Notes: generated by a model not told the origin, from the sequence alone. Shown: positions 29,117 through 38,828, counted from the stretch's first letter. The stretch is DNA of 64,000 bases from Rhodobacterales bacterium (GCA_026400355.1 JAPLPE010000035.1:124001-188000), one strand, 5' to 3'. A program made the numbers and translations.

Positions 29117-29986
29117 ATGACCATGTACAGCGCGATAACGACTATCCCCGGACAGGATGCTGCCGAGGCGCTCGCTGCGGCCATCGAGGACATGGACCCG
29201 CCCGCCTTTGCCGTGGGCGTGTTCGAGATCGAGGACGGATCGGGCCTGCGCGAAGTAGGTGCACATTTCGAGGAAGCGCCGGACGAGATCATTCTGGCGC
29301 TTCTGGCTGCCAGCTTTGGCGCCCGGCCATTTGCCCTTTCGGAAGTGCCTGACGTTGATTGGGTGGCCCATGTGCGGCGTGAGTTGTCGCCAGTCGAGGC
29401 AGGAAGGTTCTTTGTCTACGGCAGTCATGATGCCGACAAGGTTCCGCAGGGCCGGGTAGCCCTCTTGATAGAGGCCGCGATGGCATTTGGGACCGGTCAC
29501 CATGGGACGACTCTGGGCTGTCTACGGGCCGTCGACCGGTTGGCTGACCAAGGAATCGTGAAGCATCGGGTGGCCGATGTGGGCTGCGGGACGGCTGTTC
29601 TTGCGATGGCGGCAGCGCATCTGTGGCCAGAGTCCGTGATTGCCAGCGATATCGACCCTGTCGCCGTTGAAGTGGCCGAGGCCAACGTCGTGGCAAATGG
29701 TCTTGAGGGGAGAGTCATTTGTGTGGAGGCTGCAGGCTTTGACGCCCCGGCGCTGGCGCAAGGGTCACCCTATGATCTGGTCTTCGCCAATATCCTCAAA
29801 GGGCCACTGATCGCGCTGGCACCTGACATGGCGCACCATGTAGCACCGGGGGGCCACGTGATTCTCTCGGGGATCCTGAATGAGCAGGCCGATGAGGTTG
29901 CGGGCGTTTATGCACGGGTTGGGTTCAAACCTGTCCATCGGGACGAGATTGTTGAATGGACGACGCTAACTCTTTACCGTGGTTAA
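29117..29986 (+). CDS. prmA: Ribosomal protein L11 methyltransferase PrmA
   Basis: SAM-dependent methyltransferase acting on ribosomal protein L11. The family stretch AMAFGTGHHGTTLGCL is present, then the SAM motif VADVGCGTAVLAMAAAHL and the NILKGPLIALAP motif that corresponds to the catalytic N(I/L)L region. 289 residues, normal. The start is ATG-ACC-ATG; the first ATG (29117) is preceded by GGAGTGAAG. Transcribed alone. Confidence 0.95.
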   Translation: MTMYSAITTIPGQDAAEALAAAIEDMDPPAFAVGVFEIEDGSGLREVGAHFEEAPDEIILALLAASFGARPFALSEVPDVDWVAHVRRELSPVEAGRFFVYGSHDADKVPQGRVALLIEAAMAFGTGHHGTTLGCLRAVDRLADQGIVKHRVADVGCGTAVLAMAAAHLWPESVIASDIDPVAVEVAEANVVANGLEGRVICVEAAGFDAPALAQGSPYDLVFANILKGPLIALAPDMAHHVAPGGHVILSGILNEQADEVAGVYARVGFKPVHRDEIVEWTTLTLYRG

Positions 29987-30094
29987 TTAAATCTTTCGAA
30001 ATCAGTGGGTTGTGGGGCGTTGAGCCATAGTTTCGCCACATCGGAACGGCATTGAAGAACTCTGTGAGGTGGGGGCTTCACACGAGAGGCACCA

Positions 30095-30442
30095 ATGTCT
30101 CAAGGCGAGCTTTCATTTGACGAGCGTGTGCGTCGGCTGATGCGCAAGCATGACCTCATGCAGAAAGGCGTGGTCCATCGCATGGGAAATGACGGTCTGA
30201 TCACCGCATATCCCCGTCGCCGTCGCCCTTCTTTACCTCTTCGGGCCGTCCTGATCCTCGTGATTTCGGCCTTTCTGTTCAAGGCACTCGTTTACCACCA
30301 TCTGGGCAACGAGACCTACAACGCACGCGTCGATCTGCTTGAGCAAGGCACGGCGTTCGAAAAGGTGGGGGGCTGGATCATGCAGTCCGATCCCGCGACG
30401 ATCTGGCTTTCTGAAACACTCGGGCCCTATCTGCCAAGCTGA
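30095..30442 (+). CDS. Small conserved membrane protein of unknown function (115 aa)
   Basis: Not recognised as a named family. A charged cytoplasmic N-terminus (SFDERVRRLMRKHDLMQKG) and an Arg-rich stretch (PRRRRPSLPLR) precede one membrane segment at about residues 50-67 (AVLILVISAFLFKALVY). A short external tail follows. The arginines before the segment predict an N-in orientation. A bidirectional terminator separates it from the convergent DUF1127 gene. Confidence 0.75.
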   Translation: MSQGELSFDERVRRLMRKHDLMQKGVVHRMGNDGLITAYPRRRRPSLPLRAVLILVISAFLFKALVYHHLGNETYNARVDLLEQGTAFEKVGGWIMQSDPATIWLSETLGPYLPS

Positions 30443-30475
30443 TGCAGGGTCGCATTCCGGATGGTGCGAAACGAA

Positions 30476-30503
30476 AAGGCCGCAACCCGAGGGATGCGGC
30501 CTT
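30476..30503. terminator. Bidirectional intrinsic terminator
   Basis: AAGGCCGCA (30476-30484) pairs perfectly with TGCGGCCTT (30495-30503), loop of 10 bases, with A-rich sequence before and T-containing sequence after. It lies between two convergent genes, so it can serve both. Confidence 0.75.
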
Positions 30504-30551
30504 GCGTCTGTTTCAGTCAGTCTGCCCGCGTCCTTTGGCCGAGCGCCGGTA

Positions 30552-30767
30552 TCAGTTGCGGACGCCGCGGTTGGCGATCATATCGATGTCGCCACGGCAA
30601 AGGCCGATATCGTCCAGTTCACGGACCGAAAGGCGCGACAGCGACTTGCGGGTGATGCGGGCGTCGTTCCAAGCCTGAACGGTGCCGAGAAGCGACGCGA
30701 TCATGCCGGTGAAACCGGAGCCGACGGAAACGTCGGAGAAGGAGCGGTTGGTGTCGATCGTGGCCAT
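30552..30767 (-). CDS. DUF1127 (YjiS-like) small protein
   Basis: 71 residues. The C-terminal half has the DUF1127 pattern: WNDARITRKSLSRLSVRELDDIGL and CRGDIDMIANRGV, an Arg-rich amphipathic motif. Related small alphaproteobacterial proteins have been linked to RNA turnover and stress adaptation. The ATG at 30767 is preceded by GAGGAAA. Upstream a CCTATCT hexamer-like -10 element is visible but no convincing -35. Convergent with the 115-residue membrane protein. Confidence 0.88.
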   Translation of the reverse strand: MATIDTNRSFSDVSVGSGFTGMIASLLGTVQAWNDARITRKSLSRLSVRELDDIGLCRGDIDMIANRGVRN

Positions 30768-31090
30768 GTGCCTGTTTCCTCTGCGGGGCTGCTGCAGTGC
30801 AGCGCGTTGATTCGATAACGGGCAGATAGGGGGGTGTGCCAACCTCCGCCAGAGCCCCGGATGCATAGGTCTTATGCGGCCACTGCATATCCATGCCGAA
30901 AGATAAGTATTTGGAAAACTGTCGTAATTTCGTGATCGAAAATGTCGTTTTCGGGTGACGAAACTTCGCAACGCGATCCCGACGATGGCAAGATCGTGAC
31001 CAGCGTTCTTTGCCGCTGCGGAATGGTGCTTGGCCCAAGTTCTGCTTTTGTGCTAGCTGTTGCATAAGAACAATAGCCATGAGGCGGCAG
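30768..31090. other. Divergent promoter region between the DUF1127 gene and ruvC
   Basis: 323 bases without a gene. The centre (30900-30960) is clearly more AT-rich than the surroundings (GAAAGATAAGTATTTGG, CGTAATTTCGTG), as expected for promoters on both sides. The ruvC side contains a one-mismatch LexA-type box (31039-31053). No small gene or RNA was recognised. Confidence 0.45.
31039..31053 (+). promoter_or_regulatory. Possible LexA (SOS) box upstream of ruvC, one mismatch
   Basis: GTTC-TGCTTTT-GTGC matches the alphaproteobacterial LexA consensus GTTC-N7-GTTC at seven of eight positions and lies 38 bases before the ruvC start. ruvCAB belongs to the SOS regulon in several bacteria. The mismatch makes this a candidate only. 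Confidence 0.4.
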
Positions 31091-31609
31091 ATGAGGGTTC
31101 TGGGCATCGATCCGGGCTTGCGGAACATGGGCTGGGGCGTGATCGAGGTGGCGGGAACAAAGATTCGCCATGTCGCGAACGGCATCTGTCATTCCGAAGT
31201 CGGTGATCTGGGCGACCGTTTGCTGGAGCTGCACACCCAGTTGACGAGCGTGATTACGACATTTGCGCCAGACGCGGCCGCGGTCGAGCAGACATTTGTG
31301 AACAAGGACGGAGTCGGTACGCTCAAGCTGGGGCAGGCACGGGCAATTGCCATGCTGGTTCCGGCGCAGGCACGGCTAAGGATCGGGGAATATGCACCGA
31401 ACGCAATCAAGAAGGCAATCGTCGGGGTTGGCCATGCGGACAAAGCCCAGATCGAACACATGGTTCGGCTGCATCTGCCCGGGGTCGTAATCAACGGGCC
31501 CGACGCTGCGGATGCGCTGGCGATTGCGATCTGCCATGCCCATCATCTGCAGTCTGCAGGGCACCTGACGGCGGCGCTTGCCAAGGCAGATGCGAGGGCC
31601 CGGGCGTGA
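31091..31609 (+). CDS. ruvC: Crossover junction endodeoxyribonuclease RuvC
   Basis: Holliday-junction resolvase. The four acidic catalytic residues are visible: Asp7 (LGIDPG), Glu66 (AAVEQTFVN), Asp138 and Asp141 ([12 protein letters not shown]). 172 residues, normal. ATG at 31091 preceded by GAGGCGG; the frame open to 31010 is intergenic. The stop overlaps the GTG of ruvA. Confidence 0.97.
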   Translation: MRVLGIDPGLRNMGWGVIEVAGTKIRHVANGICHSEVGDLGDRLLELHTQLTSVITTFAPDAAAVEQTFVNKDGVGTLKLGQARAIAMLVPAQARLRIGEYAPNAIKKAIVGVGHADKAQIEHMVRLHLPGVVINGPDAADALAIAICHAHHLQSAGHLTAALAKADARARA

Positions 31610-32274
31610 TTGGCAAGATTACCGGCCGACTGGACTACAGGGCGGTTGATCATGTGCTGATCGACGTCCGTGGCGTTGGCTACATCGTGCATGTCTCTGA
31701 CCGGGTCATGGCATCCCTGCCGCCGGTAGGTGAGGCGGTGGCGCTCTTTACCGAACTGCTGGTGCGCGAGGATCTATTGCAGCTTTTTGGGTTCACGACT
31801 CTGGTCGAGAAGGAATGGCATAGGCTTCTGATGACGGTGCAGGGCGTGGGGGCAAAGGCGTCCATGGCGATCCTTGGGGCGCTGGGAGCCGACGGGGTCA
31901 GCCGGGCTGTCGCTTTGGGCGATTGGGCCGCTTTGGCGCGGGCCAAGGGTGTCGGGCCCAAGACGGCCCAGCGGATCATAATGGAGTTGAAGGACAAAGC
32001 GCCAGGCGTGATGGCGATGGGCGGCACGGTTGCGGCAGCGATGGGGACCGAGGTGGTCGAGGTCCTTGAGCCTGCCGCGCCGCGTCCGCCAAAGGTGCAA
32101 GCGAAGTCAGGGCAGGCGGTTGCACAGTCCGAGGCACTGTCGGCGCTGGGCAACCTTGGCTACGGTCCCGGAGATGCTGCAGGCGCCGTAGCGCGGGCAA
32201 TGGAGGTTGATGCGACGCTTGAGACGCCGGCGCTCATCCGCGCCGCGCTCAAACTGCTGGCGTCCAAGGCATGA
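31606..32274 (+). CDS. ruvA: Holliday junction branch migration protein RuvA
   Basis: Tetrameric DNA-binding subunit that positions RuvB on the junction. N-terminal OB fold ([20 protein letters not shown]), two helix-hairpin-helix motifs ([20 protein letters not shown] and [19 protein letters not shown]) and the C-terminal RuvB-contacting domain ([16 protein letters not shown]). 222 residues. The start is GTG overlapping the ruvC stop (GTGA). Confidence 0.97.
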   Translation: MIGKITGRLDYRAVDHVLIDVRGVGYIVHVSDRVMASLPPVGEAVALFTELLVREDLLQLFGFTTLVEKEWHRLLMTVQGVGAKASMAILGALGADGVSRAVALGDWAALARAKGVGPKTAQRIIMELKDKAPGVMAMGGTVAAAMGTEVVEVLEPAAPRPPKVQAKSGQAVAQSEALSALGNLGYGPGDAAGAVARAMEVDATLETPALIRAALKLLASKA

Positions 32275-32322
32275 GGGGCCATTCGTCCGCGCGGTGCGCG
32301 ACCTTTCTGATCGGAGGGTGGG

Positions 32323-33342
32323 ATGGATCAGCCTGATCCCAACCTGCGGCCCGAACACCGACCCGAAGACCCCGACCGCGCGCTGCGGCCGCAGTCGCTT
32401 GAGGAATTCATCGGGCAGGCCGAGGCGCGGGCAAACCTGCGGGTCTTTATCGAAAGTGCCAAGATGCGCGGCGAGGCGATGGACCACACGCTGTTCCACG
32501 GCCCTCCCGGTCTGGGCAAGACGACGCTGGCGCAGATCATGGCGCGGGAACTGGGTGTCGGGTTCCGGATGACCTCGGGCCCGGTTCTGGCCAAGGCGGG
32601 GGATCTCGCGGCGATCCTGACGAACCTCGAGGCGCGGGATGTGTTGTTCATCGACGAGATCCACCGGCTTTCGCCGGTTGTCGAGGAAGTTCTTTACCCC
32701 GCGCTTGAGGATTTCGAGCTTGATCTGGTGATTGGCGAGGGGCCGGCCGCGCGGACGGTGCGGATCGAGTTGCAGCCCTTTACTCTGGTTGGTGCCACGA
32801 CGAGGCTGGGCCTTTTGACGACACCTTTGCGGGACCGGTTCGGGATTCCGACGCGCCTTGAGTTCTATACCGAGAACGAGTTGCACGAGATCGTCACGCG
32901 GGCGGCGCGGCTGATGGGAGCTCCAGCCGAGTATGATGGCGCGCGCGAGATTGCACGGCGGGCCCGGGGAACGCCCCGGATTGCAGGGCGGCTCTTGCGG
33001 CGGGTGGCGGATTTCGCGCTGGTCGAGGGGAACGGCGAGGTTACGCAGGCCATCGCCGACCGGGCGCTGACGCGGCTGGGCGTGGACCACCTGGGGCTGG
33101 ACGGGGCAGACCGGCGGTATCTGACTCTGATCGCGGAAAGCTATCAGGGCGGGCCCGTGGGGATAGAGACGCTGAGTGCAGCACTGTCGGAAAGCCGCGA
33201 TGCGCTCGAAGAGGTCATAGAGCCCTATCTGCTGCAGAAGGGCCTGATCCAGAGAACACCGCGGGGACGGATGCTGACGCAATCCGCCTTTCATCACATT
33301 GGGATCGCGCCGCCCAAAGGGCAGGCCGATTTGTTCGGTTAG
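32323..33342 (+). CDS. ruvB: Holliday junction branch migration helicase RuvB
   Basis: AAA+ motor of branch migration. Walker A GPPGLGKT (residues 60-67), Walker B FIDEIHRL (Asp111, Glu112), sensor 1 VGATTR, arginine finger region LRDRFGI, and C-terminal winged helix with [10 protein letters not shown]. 339 residues, normal. ATG preceded by GGAGGG. It follows ruvA by 48 bases and the next gene starts four bases after its stop. Confidence 0.97.
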   Translation: MDQPDPNLRPEHRPEDPDRALRPQSLEEFIGQAEARANLRVFIESAKMRGEAMDHTLFHGPPGLGKTTLAQIMARELGVGFRMTSGPVLAKAGDLAAILTNLEARDVLFIDEIHRLSPVVEEVLYPALEDFELDLVIGEGPAARTVRIELQPFTLVGATTRLGLLTTPLRDRFGIPTRLEFYTENELHEIVTRAARLMGAPAEYDGAREIARRARGTPRIAGRLLRRVADFALVEGNGEVTQAIADRALTRLGVDHLGLDGADRRYLTLIAESYQGGPVGIETLSAALSESRDALEEVIEPYLLQKGLIQRTPRGRMLTQSAFHHIGIAPPKGQADLFG

Positions 33343-33346
33343 CCAT

Positions 33347-33958
33347 ATGGATCTGACGCCAGAGGCTGTTGCCGCGCTGTTCACCTGCGCCGATGGCACG
33401 TTCCTTTTCGCTCGTTGGGGTAGGCCCATCGTGCCGGTCGTCTTTGGCGTGGACGAGGCGGTGCTGCCGGTGATGAAGGGCGCGTTCGAGGCAGCAATGA
33501 CACTTGCCGGCCACCGGCTGGAAGAACTGGACCCGGAACCTGCTGGGAACCTGCTGATGTTCTTTTGCAGGGATTGGGGCGCGTTGCGCGAGGTTCCAAA
33601 CCTCGGCCGGCTGGTCGACATGCTCATTTCGGCAGAGGCAAATCAGTACAGCGTTTTCCGCTTTGACCAGGCCGGAGCGATCCGAACCTGTTTCCTCTTT
33701 GTCCGGATGGACGCGCATATGTCGGCCGTTCCGGCGGAATCGCTGACGCTTAGTCAGGCGGTACAGACTATCCCGCCCAGGTCCGAAATGGCCTTTGAGG
33801 CCACTTCCGCTCGGCCCGTCCCGGACAAAGGGCGGACGATTGTCAAACCCGAAATCGGCAGCCTGATCCGCGCGGCTCATGATCCCTTTCGGCCCTCTGT
33901 TGGCACAGATCCCCCGCTGGCGCTGGGGATTGCCGCAAGGATGGGATGGCGGCAATGA
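33347..33958 (+). CDS. Conserved hypothetical protein between ruvB and ybgC (203 aa)
   Basis: Not recognised. A soluble 203-residue protein without signal peptide or membrane segment. Conspicuous stretches are CADGTFLFARWGRPIVPVVFGV, MFFCRDWGALREVPNLG and FRFDQAGAIRTCFLFVRMD. It starts four bases after ruvB and ends overlapping the ybgC start, so it is translated in the same unit and sits exactly between recombination and Tol genes. Codon use matches its neighbours. Confidence 0.78.
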   Translation: MDLTPEAVAALFTCADGTFLFARWGRPIVPVVFGVDEAVLPVMKGAFEAAMTLAGHRLEELDPEPAGNLLMFFCRDWGALREVPNLGRLVDMLISAEANQYSVFRFDQAGAIRTCFLFVRMDAHMSAVPAESLTLSQAVQTIPPRSEMAFEATSARPVPDKGRTIVKPEIGSLIRAAHDPFRPSVGTDPPLALGIAARMGWRQ

Positions 33959-34362
33959 ACCACAGTCTTCCTGTCCGGGTATACTACGAAGACACCGATC
34001 TCGCCGGGATCGTCTATTATGCTAACTACCTGAAGTTCATCGAACGGGCGCGGACCGAATGGGTCAGGGGCCTGGGGATCGACCAGACCCGCCTCAAGGC
34101 TGAGGATGGGATCGTCTTTGCTGTCCGGCGGGTTGAGGCGGATTATCTGAAGCCCGGACGGTTTGATGACCTGCTGACTGTTGTCACCACACTTGATGGA
34201 GTGACAGGGGCACGCTTGGTCTTGAAGCAGGATGTGCAGCGCGGCGACGAGCCGCTTTTCCGGGCTGTCGTGACAATTGTTGCGCTTTCCGAAGGGGGTG
34301 CGCCAGCGCGTTTGCCAGCAGAACTCCGCCGACAACTTGAGTCACAGCTAAGCGAAAAGTGA
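33946..34362 (+). CDS. ybgC: YbgC, Tol-Pal-associated acyl-CoA thioesterase
   Basis: 138-residue hot-dog-fold thioesterase, the conserved first gene of tol-pal clusters. The active-site stretch RVYYEDTDLAGIVYYANYL contains the 4HBT-type catalytic Asp. The ATG at 33946 has AAGG a few bases upstream; an ATG at 33955, overlapping the previous stop, would remove three residues. A gap of 100 bases separates it from tolQ. Confidence 0.94.
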   Translation: MAAMNHSLPVRVYYEDTDLAGIVYYANYLKFIERARTEWVRGLGIDQTRLKAEDGIVFAVRRVEADYLKPGRFDDLLTVVTTLDGVTGARLVLKQDVQRGDEPLFRAVVTIVALSEGGAPARLPAELRRQLESQLSEK

Positions 34363-34462
34363 TCCTGTTCCCAGTGATGTGTTGGATTTCCCTGACCGGA
34401 TAGGCTAGATGCATTCCCAAGTGAGCCCCTAGACGGCCACATGGCGTGTAAAGAGCAGGCAG

Positions 34463-35137
34463 ATGGAAGCAGCACACGACTACACGATGTGGGCGTTGTT
34501 CGCCCGCGCGACGTTTATCGTCAAACTTGTCATGATCGGGATGATCCTTGCCTCGATCTGGTCCTGGGGTATCATTATCGACAAGCTGGTCCAGTACCGC
34601 CGCGCGCGGGCCGAGGCGGCGGTGTTTGACCGCGCCTTCTGGTCGGGCGAGCCGCTTGACGGATTGTTCGACACGATCGGGACACAGCCCAAGGGGCAGA
34701 GCCAGAAGATCTTTGTGGCCGGTATGCTCGAATGGCGACGCAGTCACCGACAGGATGGGGGGCTAATCGCCGGGGCGCAGTCGCGGATCGACAGGTCGAT
34801 GGACGTTGCCATCAACAAGGAAGCGGAAACGCTGCAGCGGGGTTTGCCAGTGCTGGCAACGGTCGGTTCCACTGCGCCTTTCGTGGGTCTGTTCGGCACG
34901 GTCTGGGGCATCATGAATGCCTTTATCGAAATTGCCGAAGCGCAGAACACATCGCTGGCCGTCGTTGCGCCCGGTATCGCTGAGGCGCTTCTGGCGACGG
35001 GGCTGGGCCTTTTGGCGGCCATTCCAGCCGTCATATTCTATAACAAGCTTTCGGCAGACGCGAACCGCATCGTGGGCGGTTACGAAGCCTTTGCCGACGA
35101 ATTCGCGACGATCCTGTCGCGGCAACTGGACAGCTAG
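34463..35137 (+). CDS. tolQ: TolQ, proton-channel subunit of the Tol-Pal motor
   Basis: Inner-membrane protein homologous to ExbB/MotA. Three membrane segments: residues 12-38, then after a long cytoplasmic loop the pair in TVGSTAPFVGLFGTVWGIM and APGIAEALLATGLGLLAAIPAVIFY. Those last two line the proton path. 224 residues, normal. Together with TolR it energises constriction of the outer membrane at division through TolA and Pal. Four bases before tolR. Confidence 0.96.
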   Translation: MEAAHDYTMWALFARATFIVKLVMIGMILASIWSWGIIIDKLVQYRRARAEAAVFDRAFWSGEPLDGLFDTIGTQPKGQSQKIFVAGMLEWRRSHRQDGGLIAGAQSRIDRSMDVAINKEAETLQRGLPVLATVGSTAPFVGLFGTVWGIMNAFIEIAEAQNTSLAVVAPGIAEALLATGLGLLAAIPAVIFYNKLSADANRIVGGYEAFADEFATILSRQLDS

Positions 35138-35140
35138 GCG

Positions 35141-35638
35141 ATGGGTGCCGGGGTCATGAAATCGGACGACGGGGGCGGCGGACGCCGTCGTCGCCGTCGC
35201 GGCCGATCGCAGCCGATGTCGGAAATCAACGTCACGCCGTTCGTGGACGTGATGCTCGTGCTGCTGATCATCTTCATGGTGGCCGCACCGCTGATGACGG
35301 TAGGTGTGCCTGTCGAACTCCCCAAGACAGCGGCCAATGCGCTGCCGGCCGAGGATGAAGAGGAACCGCTGACCGTGACAATCACGGCAGAGGGGGCCAT
35401 CATGATCCAGACGACCGAAGTTGCGCCCGAAGATCTGATCCCGCGGTTGCAGGCTATTGCGTCCGAACGGACGAGTGATCGCATCTTTCTGCGGGCCGAT
35501 GGATCGAACGCATGGAATCAGGTGGCGGAGGTCATGGGCGCGCTCAACGCGGGCGGGTTTTCAAACATCGGTCTTGTGACGGACATCGGCGGCCCGGATT
35601 TCGGCGCGGCTACCCCTGTCCCTTCAACGGACGGGTAG
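35141..35638 (+). CDS. tolR: TolR, Tol-Pal motor subunit
   Basis: 165-residue single-pass protein homologous to ExbD/MotB. An Arg-rich cytoplasmic lead, then INVTPFVDVMLVLLIIFMV with the conserved membrane Asp that carries protons, followed by a periplasmic domain (VELPKTAANALPAEDEEE). Start at 35141; an in-frame ATG at 35156 is an alternative. Lies between tolQ and tolA. Confidence 0.95.
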   Translation: MGAGVMKSDDGGGGRRRRRRGRSQPMSEINVTPFVDVMLVLLIIFMVAAPLMTVGVPVELPKTAANALPAEDEEEPLTVTITAEGAIMIQTTEVAPEDLIPRLQAIASERTSDRIFLRADGSNAWNQVAEVMGALNAGGFSNIGLVTDIGGPDFGAATPVPSTDG

Positions 35639-35651
35639 GGGCCGACGGGCC

Positions 35652-36791
35652 GTGGCCGCGCGCTTCTCCTTCGGCACCTATGTTTCGGCTGGCGGGCATG
35701 TGGGCCTGATCGTGTGGCTGCTTGCCGGCTGGGGGCTAAGCCATGAGCCGTTGCCTTTTGAAGTGACCGAAGTCTCGGTCGTGTCGGGCGATGAATATGC
35801 CGCCATCGTCGCGGCGACAACGCCGGATGCGGCGACCGAGCTTGACCCCGCACCGGTTGCGCCGCTCTTGGATGAGACGCCGCCCACCCCTGAGGCCGAG
35901 ACACCGCCTGAAACGGTGACCCCGCCCGAGGTGATCCCGGAACAACCGGTGCAGGAGACACCGCCACCGCCACCGCTCGAACCGATCCTGGCTCCGGCCG
36001 AAGTGACGGACGTCGCTCCGGACCAGCCGCTGCCACAGCCCGAAGCGCCGCCGCCAAGCCCGGAATTGGATCAGGCGTTGCGCCCGCAGCCACGTCCGAC
36101 CCAGCGGATAGCAATCGAGGCGGCTGCCCCGCCGCCGCCTGAGGCCGATATCGCGCCCGAGGTGCAGCAAGAGGTTTCGCCTGACGCCGAGGCCGAGGCG
36201 GTAGTCGTGCAGGAGGCGACCGAAGCCACCGCGCCCGAGGAGACCGCGACCGAGATCGTGACCGAGGCGGAAGAGCCGTCAGGCGCTGTGCGAACTTCGC
36301 TCCGCCCTGCCTCGCGTCCGAACCGTCCGCCGCCGACGACTGAGCCTGCGGAAACTCCGGCCACGGAAACGCCGACCGAAACGGCTTCAGAGGATGTGGC
36401 GAATGACATCAATGCTCTTCTGGGGGACGTTGCGGCCTCGGACGCGTCGGGCGAGGCTGCGGCCAACCCCGGCCCGCCAATGACGGGGGCGGAAAAGGAT
36501 GCGTTCCGCGTGGCTGTGCAGGGCTGCTGGGTGGTGGACCCCGGCGCGCAGGCGGCTGGCGTAACGGTTACCATCGTGTTTGGCCTTGACCGGCAGGGCA
36601 AGGTCATCTCGGGGCCAGATCTTCTGACATCAAGCGGTGGCACGTCCGGAGCAGTGAATGCGGCCTATGAGGCCGCACGGCGGGCGGTGAACCGCTGCGG
36701 CCGGGACGGGTTTGACCTTCCCGAGGACAAGTATGAACAGTGGCGGGTTGTCGAGATGACGTTCGACCCGAGCGGGATGAGGTTGCGCTGA
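35652..36791 (+). CDS. tolA: TolA, envelope-spanning Tol-Pal protein
   Basis: 379 residues. Start is GTG at 35652. One N-terminal membrane segment ([15 protein letters not shown]), then a long low-complexity Pro/Glu/Ala-rich periplasmic region (about residues 55-250), and a C-terminal domain ([20 protein letters not shown] ... [17 protein letters not shown]) typical of alphaproteobacterial TolA. The helical Lys/Ala domain of enterobacterial TolA is replaced by the Pro/Glu-rich linker. Its stop overlaps an ATG that I did not take as the tolB start. Confidence 0.93.
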   Translation: MAARFSFGTYVSAGGHVGLIVWLLAGWGLSHEPLPFEVTEVSVVSGDEYAAIVAATTPDAATELDPAPVAPLLDETPPTPEAETPPETVTPPEVIPEQPVQETPPPPPLEPILAPAEVTDVAPDQPLPQPEAPPPSPELDQALRPQPRPTQRIAIEAAAPPPPEADIAPEVQQEVSPDAEAEAVVVQEATEATAPEETATEIVTEAEEPSGAVRTSLRPASRPNRPPPTTEPAETPATETPTETASEDVANDINALLGDVAASDASGEAAANPGPPMTGAEKDAFRVAVQGCWVVDPGAQAAGVTVTIVFGLDRQGKVISGPDLLTSSGGTSGAVNAAYEAARRAVNRCGRDGFDLPEDKYEQWRVVEMTFDPSGMRLR

Positions 36792-36898
36792 TGTCGCAGA
36801 GTGATTTGCATTGCAGGGCGACGCGCTTTTGCGATCCGTCCCAAGACAGTATAAGGCCGCAAGTGATGCTGCCAGTGATGGACCAGACGAGGATCTTT

Positions 36899-38212
36899 AT
36901 GATGAGAATGCTTGCGACCCTGCTGCTGGCCCTGGGTCTGGCCTTTCCGGGGATGGCGCAACAGCCGTTGCAGATTACGATCACCGACGGCGTGATTGAA
37001 CCGCTTCCGATTGCTGTCCCGGTCTTTCAGGCCGAAACGGCCGGGGCCGAACAGATGGCCGCGCAGATTACACGTGTCGTGGTCGATGATCTGGTCAACA
37101 GCGGGCTGTTCCGGGAAGTGCCGCAATCGGCCTTCATATCTCAGGTGACGTCCTTCGCGCAGCCAGTTGCCTATGCTGATTGGCGGGCGATCAACGTGCA
37201 AGGGCTTGTCACCGGTGCAGTCGCGATGAGCGGGGACCAACTCGTCGTGAAGTTCCGACTTTATGACGTGTTCTCGGGCGCTGAACTGGGTGAGGGTCTG
37301 CAGTTTGCGGGCACGGTCGCAGGTTGGCGGCGGATGGGGCACAAGGTGGCCGATGCCGTCTATTCCCGGATCACGGGTGAAGGCGGCTATTTCGATAGCC
37401 GGGTCGTTTTCGTGTCGGAAAGCGGGTCCAAGGGGAGCCGTCTCCAGCGGCTCGCGATTATGGATTATGACGGGCAGAACATCCAGTTCCTGACCGAAAG
37501 CGGAGCCATCGTCCTTGCACCACGTTTTTCGCCTACGGGTGACCGTGTGCTCTATACCAGCTATGAAAGCGGCTTCCCCGCGATCAACCTGCTTGACGTG
37601 TCGACCGTCGGGCGGCGTCAGATCGCGACGGCCCCGGGCGAAATGGCATTTTCACCGCGCTTTTCCAAGGACGGGACACGGGTGATCTATTCGTTGTCCA
37701 CTGGCGGCAACACCGATCTTTACATTACGGACCTGAACACCGGGCAGCACATGCGCCTGACCGAAGCGCCGTCGATCGAAACCTCGCCGTCGTTTTCACC
37801 GGACGGCACGCAGATCGTGTTTGAAAGCGACCGGTCCGGGACCCAGCAGCTGTACCTCATGAGCGCGAATGGCGGCGAACCGCAGCGGATTTCCTTTGGT
37901 GAGGGTCGCTATGGCAGCCCTGTCTGGTCCCCGCGGGGCGATCTGGTGGCCTTCACCAAGCAGAATGCGGGCCGGTTCCACATTGGAGTGATGCGGACGG
38001 ACGGGTCTGAGGAGCGGCTGCTGACCTCCTCGTTCCTTGACGAAAGTCCGACCTGGGCGCCAAACGGGCGCGTGATCATGTTTACCCGTGAAACGCAGGG
38101 GACTGACGGGGCGCCGTCGATCTATTCTGTCGATATCTCGGGCCGCGTACTGCAGCAGGTTCCGACCGGCGGTATGTCTTCCGACCCGTCCTGGGGGCCA
38201 CTTCAGCCCTGA
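36899..38212 (+). CDS. tolB: TolB, periplasmic beta-propeller of the Tol-Pal system
   Basis: About 437 residues. Signal peptide [21 protein letters not shown], an N-terminal anticodon-binding-like domain, then a six-bladed propeller with WD40-like repeats ([63 protein letters not shown]). I chose the ATG at 36899, preceded by GAGGA and leading directly into the signal peptide. An ATG at 36791, overlapping the tolA stop, would put 36 charged residues before it. Confidence 0.95.
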   Translation: MMRMLATLLLALGLAFPGMAQQPLQITITDGVIEPLPIAVPVFQAETAGAEQMAAQITRVVVDDLVNSGLFREVPQSAFISQVTSFAQPVAYADWRAINVQGLVTGAVAMSGDQLVVKFRLYDVFSGAELGEGLQFAGTVAGWRRMGHKVADAVYSRITGEGGYFDSRVVFVSESGSKGSRLQRLAIMDYDGQNIQFLTESGAIVLAPRFSPTGDRVLYTSYESGFPAINLLDVSTVGRRQIATAPGEMAFSPRFSKDGTRVIYSLSTGGNTDLYITDLNTGQHMRLTEAPSIETSPSFSPDGTQIVFESDRSGTQQLYLMSANGGEPQRISFGEGRYGSPVWSPRGDLVAFTKQNAGRFHIGVMRTDGSEERLLTSSFLDESPTWAPNGRVIMFTRETQGTDGAPSIYSVDISGRVLQQVPTGGMSSDPSWGPLQP

Positions 38213-38222
38213 AGATGCGGGT

Positions 38223-38243
38223 GCTTGGCCGGAAGTGCCAAGC
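38223..38243 (+). promoter_or_regulatory. Perfect 7-bp hairpin between tolB and pal
   Basis: GCTTGGC (38223-38229) and GCCAAGC (38237-38243) flank a 7-nt loop, 48 bases before the pal ATG. There is no T-run. A processing or attenuation element that adjusts Pal level relative to TolB is plausible, since Pal is the most abundant product of such operons, but this is inference. Confidence 0.35.
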
Positions 38244-38290
38244 CGTGCTAGAACGACGTCAACGAGCAGAATAAGAAACAGGACAGTCAA

Positions 38291-38818
38291 ATGAACAGAT
38301 TACTGATTGCCGCCATCCTGATCTCTGGCTTGAGCCTTTCGGCATGCACGAGGCCCGACCGGTTCGGTGCCGATGGGACGGATGGGACGAACGGATTGCC
38401 GGGCACCGGGGTCGTCGATCCCAATGCCATCGGGTCGGCCAGCGATCCAGCCAGCCCGCTCTACTTTAGCCAGACGATCGGGGATCGCGTCCTCTTCGTC
38501 GTGGACCAGTCCACGCTGACCCCGCAGGCGATGGCGACACTGGATGGCCAGGCGCAGTGGCTCTTGACCAACTCGAGCTACCTTGCCGTGATCGAAGGCC
38601 ATGCGGATGAACAGGGCACGCGTGAATACAATGTGGCGCTGGGTGCGCGCCGCGCCAATGCGGTGCGGGAGTATCTGATTTCCAAGGGCGTTCCGGCGTC
38701 GCGACTGCGCACGATCAGCTATGGCAAGGAACGGCCCATTTCGCTCTGCTCTGACGAAAGCTGCTATTCCCAGAACCGCCGGGCGGTGACCGTGATCTCG
38801 GTCGGATCAATCTCGTAA
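38291..38818 (+). CDS. pal: Pal, peptidoglycan-associated outer-membrane lipoprotein
   Basis: 175 residues. Lipoprotein signal peptide with lipobox LSAC (acylated Cys19), then a short linker and an OmpA-like peptidoglycan-binding domain: VIEGHADEQGTREYNVALGA and RRANAVREYLISKG with the conserved Asp and Arg that contact meso-diaminopimelate. C-terminus RRAVTVISVG. Partner of TolB and TolA. Confidence 0.97.
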   Translation: MNRLLIAAILISGLSLSACTRPDRFGADGTDGTNGLPGTGVVDPNAIGSASDPASPLYFSQTIGDRVLFVVDQSTLTPQAMATLDGQAQWLLTNSSYLAVIEGHADEQGTREYNVALGARRANAVREYLISKGVPASRLRTISYGKERPISLCSDESCYSQNRRAVTVISVGSIS

Positions 38819-38828
38819 GGCGGGGACG

